Source: Lawsonibacter sp. (lineage in GTDB: Bacteria > Bacillota > Clostridia > Oscillospirales > Oscillospiraceae). Taken from it: 7,479 bases of DNA. Position numbers and translations under genes: made by a program. The stretch spans positions 1-7,479 of the forward strand of contig JAAWNI010000109.1 of NCBI GenBank assembly GCA_022798855.1, written 5' to 3'. The notes under the pieces were generated by a model that did not search any database, was not told the DNA's origin, and saw only the letters and a program-made list of their open reading frames with translations. Positions 5,908 to 7,479 of this stretch are shown here, in pieces; the first letter of the stretch is position 1; every line of letters starts with the position of its first letter.

Positions 5908-6185
5908 TCACGGCTCCTTCCCGGTCAATTCTTCCACAATGCGCTCTGAAAAATAGGCGATGTCCTCGTTTTCTGAGACGGCAAGCCCGGCAAACACCGG
6001 CAGGCCGTTGGCCAGCTTCTCCCGCAGCTGTCTCTCCCAATCCTTCTCCGCACTCCGCCTGGTACAGGCAGCGAAGCCCAGGAAAATGTCCAATGGGGGA
6101 TATCCTGGGCGGCGTTTCCGTAGGCCGTCTCATATTGGGACCAGTCAATCTCGTCAATCATTTTGTAGAGTACAGCGGTTTCCAA
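5908..6185 (-). pseudogene. Small gene broken by a one-base frameshift in a C-run
   Basis: Two overlapping frames carry the halves of what looks like one protein. The first starts at TTG 6185 after a strong site (AGGGAGGG, 6200-6193) and reads ETAVLYKMIDEIDWSQYETA then YGNAAQDIP. The second continues as LDIFLGFAACTRRSAEKDWE... and ends with EELTGKEP at 5908. They join in frame if the run of five C (6095-6099, - strand) had six, giving DIPPLDIF and a 92-residue product. In the unshifted frame the downstream sequence turns into Arg/Pro/Ser-rich nonsense. The IDWxxYxxAYGxAxxIP start recalls the N-terminus of some HEAT-repeat-like proteins, where much more sequence separates it from an LLDIF-like part; an internal deletion is therefore also possible. 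Alternatives are a sequencing error, -1 slippage on CCCCC, or a separate short gene starting at TTG 6093. Confidence 0.6.
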
Positions 6186-6192
6186 CGGCTTT

Positions 6193-6200
6193 CCCTCCCT
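6193..6200 (-). promoter_or_regulatory. Ribosome binding site supporting a TTG start
   Basis: The - strand reads AGGGAGGG, 7 bases before TTG at 6185. No ATG or GTG in the right frame lies at a proper distance; the first ATG in frame is at 6161. The site sits just after the stop of the 91-aa gene (6214), which supports a distinct gene beginning here rather than the longer open frame from 6302. Confidence 0.65.
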
Positions 6201-6213
6201 GTAAATATCTGCT

Positions 6214-6489
6214 TTACAGCCCCTGTATGATGGTTTCCAGGCTGTCGCTGCACGCTGAAAAATGGTAAATTCCTTTCCACTTTGACAAAACCGCCCACAC
6301 AAGGCCTTCTGTTTCGTCGTCTATGATTTCAGCAATGTAAGTGCCGCCATACCGGAACATCCGGCGCGGTATTTCGTATTCTGAAAAATTTGTTTTGGAG
6401 AGCTTTATTTCAGAAAGGACTTCACAGCCAAGACTTTCCAGAACATTCAATTCCTCCGCGGAATAATTGGTATCCAACACGAATTTCAT
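6214..6489 (-). CDS. 91-residue orphan protein in low-GC patch
   Basis: I do not recognise a family. The protein begins MKFVLDTNYSAEELNVLESL and ends WKGIYHFSACSDSLETIIQGL. It has no signal peptide or membrane helix, a mixed alpha/beta look, and a GGTYIAEIIDDETEGLVWAVL centre. The size and style are like small immunity-type or accessory proteins, but nothing proves that. The start is ATG 6489, which overlaps the GNAT stop as ATGA and has GGAG (6497-6494) close upstream; the longer frame from 6534 only shadows the GNAT C-terminus. The DNA is about 40-45% GC, far below the 60-70% of the flanking AAA and DUF2716 genes, which points to recent acquisition. It is followed after 28 bases by the TTG start of the broken gene. 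Confidence 0.75.
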   Translation of the reverse strand: MKFVLDTNYSAEELNVLESLGCEVLSEIKLSKTNFSEYEIPRRMFRYGGTYIAEIIDDETEGLVWAVLSKWKGIYHFSACSDSLETIIQGL

Positions 6490-6965
6490 GTTTCTCCAGC
6501 CGGCTGCGGCTCTTCCAAATCCCTCCCCATACACAGGGATTCCGGCATGTCCACGTAGGGGCCGTAATTGGGGATCACCTGAAAGCCCAGTTTCTTGTAT
6601 ACGGCGCAGGATTCCGCCAGCAATTCCCCGGTTTCCAGTATCATTCTGTGATAGCCCAGTTCCGCCGCCCAGTCCATCAGCAGGGAGACAAGCCTGCTTC
6701 CGACCCCCTGCCCCTGGAACTCGGGGCGCACAAATACCCGTTTCAGCTCAGCGGTCTTATCGTCGTACCTTCTGATCGCGCCGCCGCCGATTGGCTGTCC
6801 GCCCTGATAAACGACAATCGCTTCCTGTACTTTATCCAGCTGGTTGTACTGCTTGTATTTATCCCGTTTGATCGCTTTTCCGACGCGCCGGTCCAGATCC
6901 AGGTCAAGAAGCCGGCAGTTTTCGATAAAATCCTCATTTTTGCCGCTGGTTCTTTTAAACTCCAT
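6486..6965 (-). CDS. GNAT-family N-acetyltransferase
   Basis: A 159-residue GCN5-related acetyltransferase that should transfer an acetyl group from acetyl-CoA to an amine; the acceptor is unknown. Motif A is clear: ELKRVFVRPEFQGQGVGSRL, with the acetyl-CoA pyrophosphate-binding QGQGVG at residues 84-89, followed by a helix, then MILETGELLAESCAVYKKLGF (108-128), the usual motif B end (xxYxKxGF). The start ATG 6965 has GGAGGAGGG (6979-6971) upstream. It overlaps the end of the AAA+ ATPase gene by 11 bases, and its stop overlaps the next start as ATGA, so it is embedded in an operon. Its GC content (about 50%) is lower than the ATPase gene. The N-terminal 40 residues are unusually charged (LDLDLDRRVGKAIKRDKYKQY). 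Confidence 0.9.
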   Translation of the reverse strand: MEFKRTSGKNEDFIENCRLLDLDLDRRVGKAIKRDKYKQYNQLDKVQEAIVVYQGGQPIGGGAIRRYDDKTAELKRVFVRPEFQGQGVGSRLVSLLMDWAAELGYHRMILETGELLAESCAVYKKLGFQVIPNYGPYVDMPESLCMGRDLEEPQPAGET

Positions 6966-7479
6966 GGCGGCCCTCCTCCAAATCCTCCGGCCGCAGCTCC
7001 ATGAGCTGTTCCTTGGTGGGCTCCTCCAGCTGGGACACCCGGTCGGCTTGGCGGGCTACCGCCTGCTCAAAGAGGTTGCGCACGTCCCGGGCGTTGCCGA
7101 AGTTCTCATCCCGGCTGTCGTACAGCTCCTGGAGGTCCTTTTCCACAAACCGCCCCCCCTCCTCTGAGAGGGTGTAGCCGTTCTTTTTGCACATGGACCG
7201 GAAAATATCCATCAGCTGTCCGCCGTCGTAGTCCTCAAAGAAGAAATACTTGTTGAACCGGGACTCCAGGCCGGGGTTGGCGTGGATGAACCGCTCCATC
7301 CGGTCGGTGTACCCAGCCACAATGACGATCAGGTCCTTCCGGTGGTCCTCCATGTTTTTCAGGATGACCTCAATGGCCTCGTGGCCGAAGTCGTTGGCGC
7401 TGCCGGCATTGGCCAGGGCGTAGGCCTCGTCGATGAACAGCACCCCGCCGATGGCCTTCTGGACGGCCTCCTGGGCCTT
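6955..7479 (-). CDS. AAA+ ATPase, SpoVK/CbbX-like, C-terminal part
   Basis: The visible 174 residues are the C-terminal part of a AAA+ ATPase; the 5' end with Walker A lies beyond the window. In order: Walker B LFIDEAYAL (visible residues 14-22, with Asp17 and Glu18), the sensor-1 strand IVIVAGYTDRM (51-61), NPGLESRF (68-75) with the putative arginine-finger region, and sensor 2 in FGNARDVRNLFEQA (127-140). The IDEAYAL and GNARxVRN signatures are those of the SpoVK/CbbX group, which act as ring-shaped ATP-driven remodelling machines (SpoVK in sporulation, CbbX on Rubisco). Which partner this one acts on cannot be told. It is the first gene seen in the leftward operon and overlaps the GNAT gene by 11 bases. 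GC content is high and typical of the background. Confidence 0.92.
   Translation of the reverse strand, partial: KAQEAVQKAIGGVLFIDEAYALANAGSANDFGHEAIEVILKNMEDHRKDLIVIVAGYTDRMERFIHANPGLESRFNKYFFFEDYDGGQLMDIFRSMCKKNGYTLSEEGGRFVEKDLQELYDSRDENFGNARDVRNLFEQAVARQADRVSQLEEPTKEQLMELRPEDLEEGRHGV

Noticed and set aside
6186..6302. An N-terminal extension of the broken small gene from 6302
   Set aside because: It overlaps the end of the 91-aa gene in another frame and has no family-like sequence. The TTG at 6185 has a far better ribosome site.

Overview
The window is GC-rich (most genes look about 60-68% GC by eye). Its gene content fits a low-redundancy gut-type Clostridia genome: an MtaB-type tRNA methylthiotransferase, a stand-alone ProX/YbaK prolyl-tRNA editing protein, an SpoVK/CbbX-like AAA+ ATPase, strong Shine-Dalgarno sites and Rho-independent terminators. 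Hairpin repeats of the form GTAGGGGCGG...CCGCCCCTAC lie between genes. An Oscillospiraceae-like member (Flavonifractor/Lawsonibacter type) is my best guess; this is inference from gene style, not a search result.

Layout, left half (+ strand). A sodium:solute symporter (5' end outside the window) ends at 1432 and is closed by a strong terminator (1459-1504). A palindromic GC-rich repeat (1510-1585) follows. Next come an amidohydrolase-family metal-dependent hydrolase (1613-2470) and an A/T-rich inverted-repeat element (about 2456-2622) whose first hairpin supplies the hydrolase's last codons and stop. Then there is a two-gene unit, a prolyl-tRNA deacylase (2646-3206) coupled by an ATGA overlap to a 114-residue unknown protein (3203-3547). 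A bidirectional terminator (3562-3592) separates this from the convergent right half.

Right half (all - strand, read right to left). An SpoVK/CbbX-like AAA+ ATPase (5' end outside the window) overlaps a GNAT acetyltransferase, which overlaps (ATGA) a 91-residue orphan. This is followed by a small gene broken by a one-base shift in a C-run, then by a DUF2716-type protein. A second, composite GC-rich palindromic repeat (5261-5378) abuts that stop codon. Beyond it a small cupin protein is coupled by ATGA to mtaB.

How the genes relate. Two genes deal with tRNA quality: the Pro-tRNA editor and MtaB (ms2t6A37). They lie in separate convergent units. The GNAT, the 91-aa orphan and the broken gene form a patch of clearly lower GC (about 40-50%) inside a high-GC background, yet they sit in very tight, overlapping gene order, which suggests an acquired cassette in an operon. 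I see no convincing new biological system. The items most worth a second look are the hairpin repeats with compensatory base changes, the A/T-rich inverted-repeat element that overlaps a coding end, and the low-GC small-gene cassette with its frameshift. No stretch over 300 bases lacks a gene; the three main gaps (1433-1612, 2471-2645, 5225-5378) are occupied by the repeats and terminator listed. No tRNA, rRNA or CRISPR array was seen.
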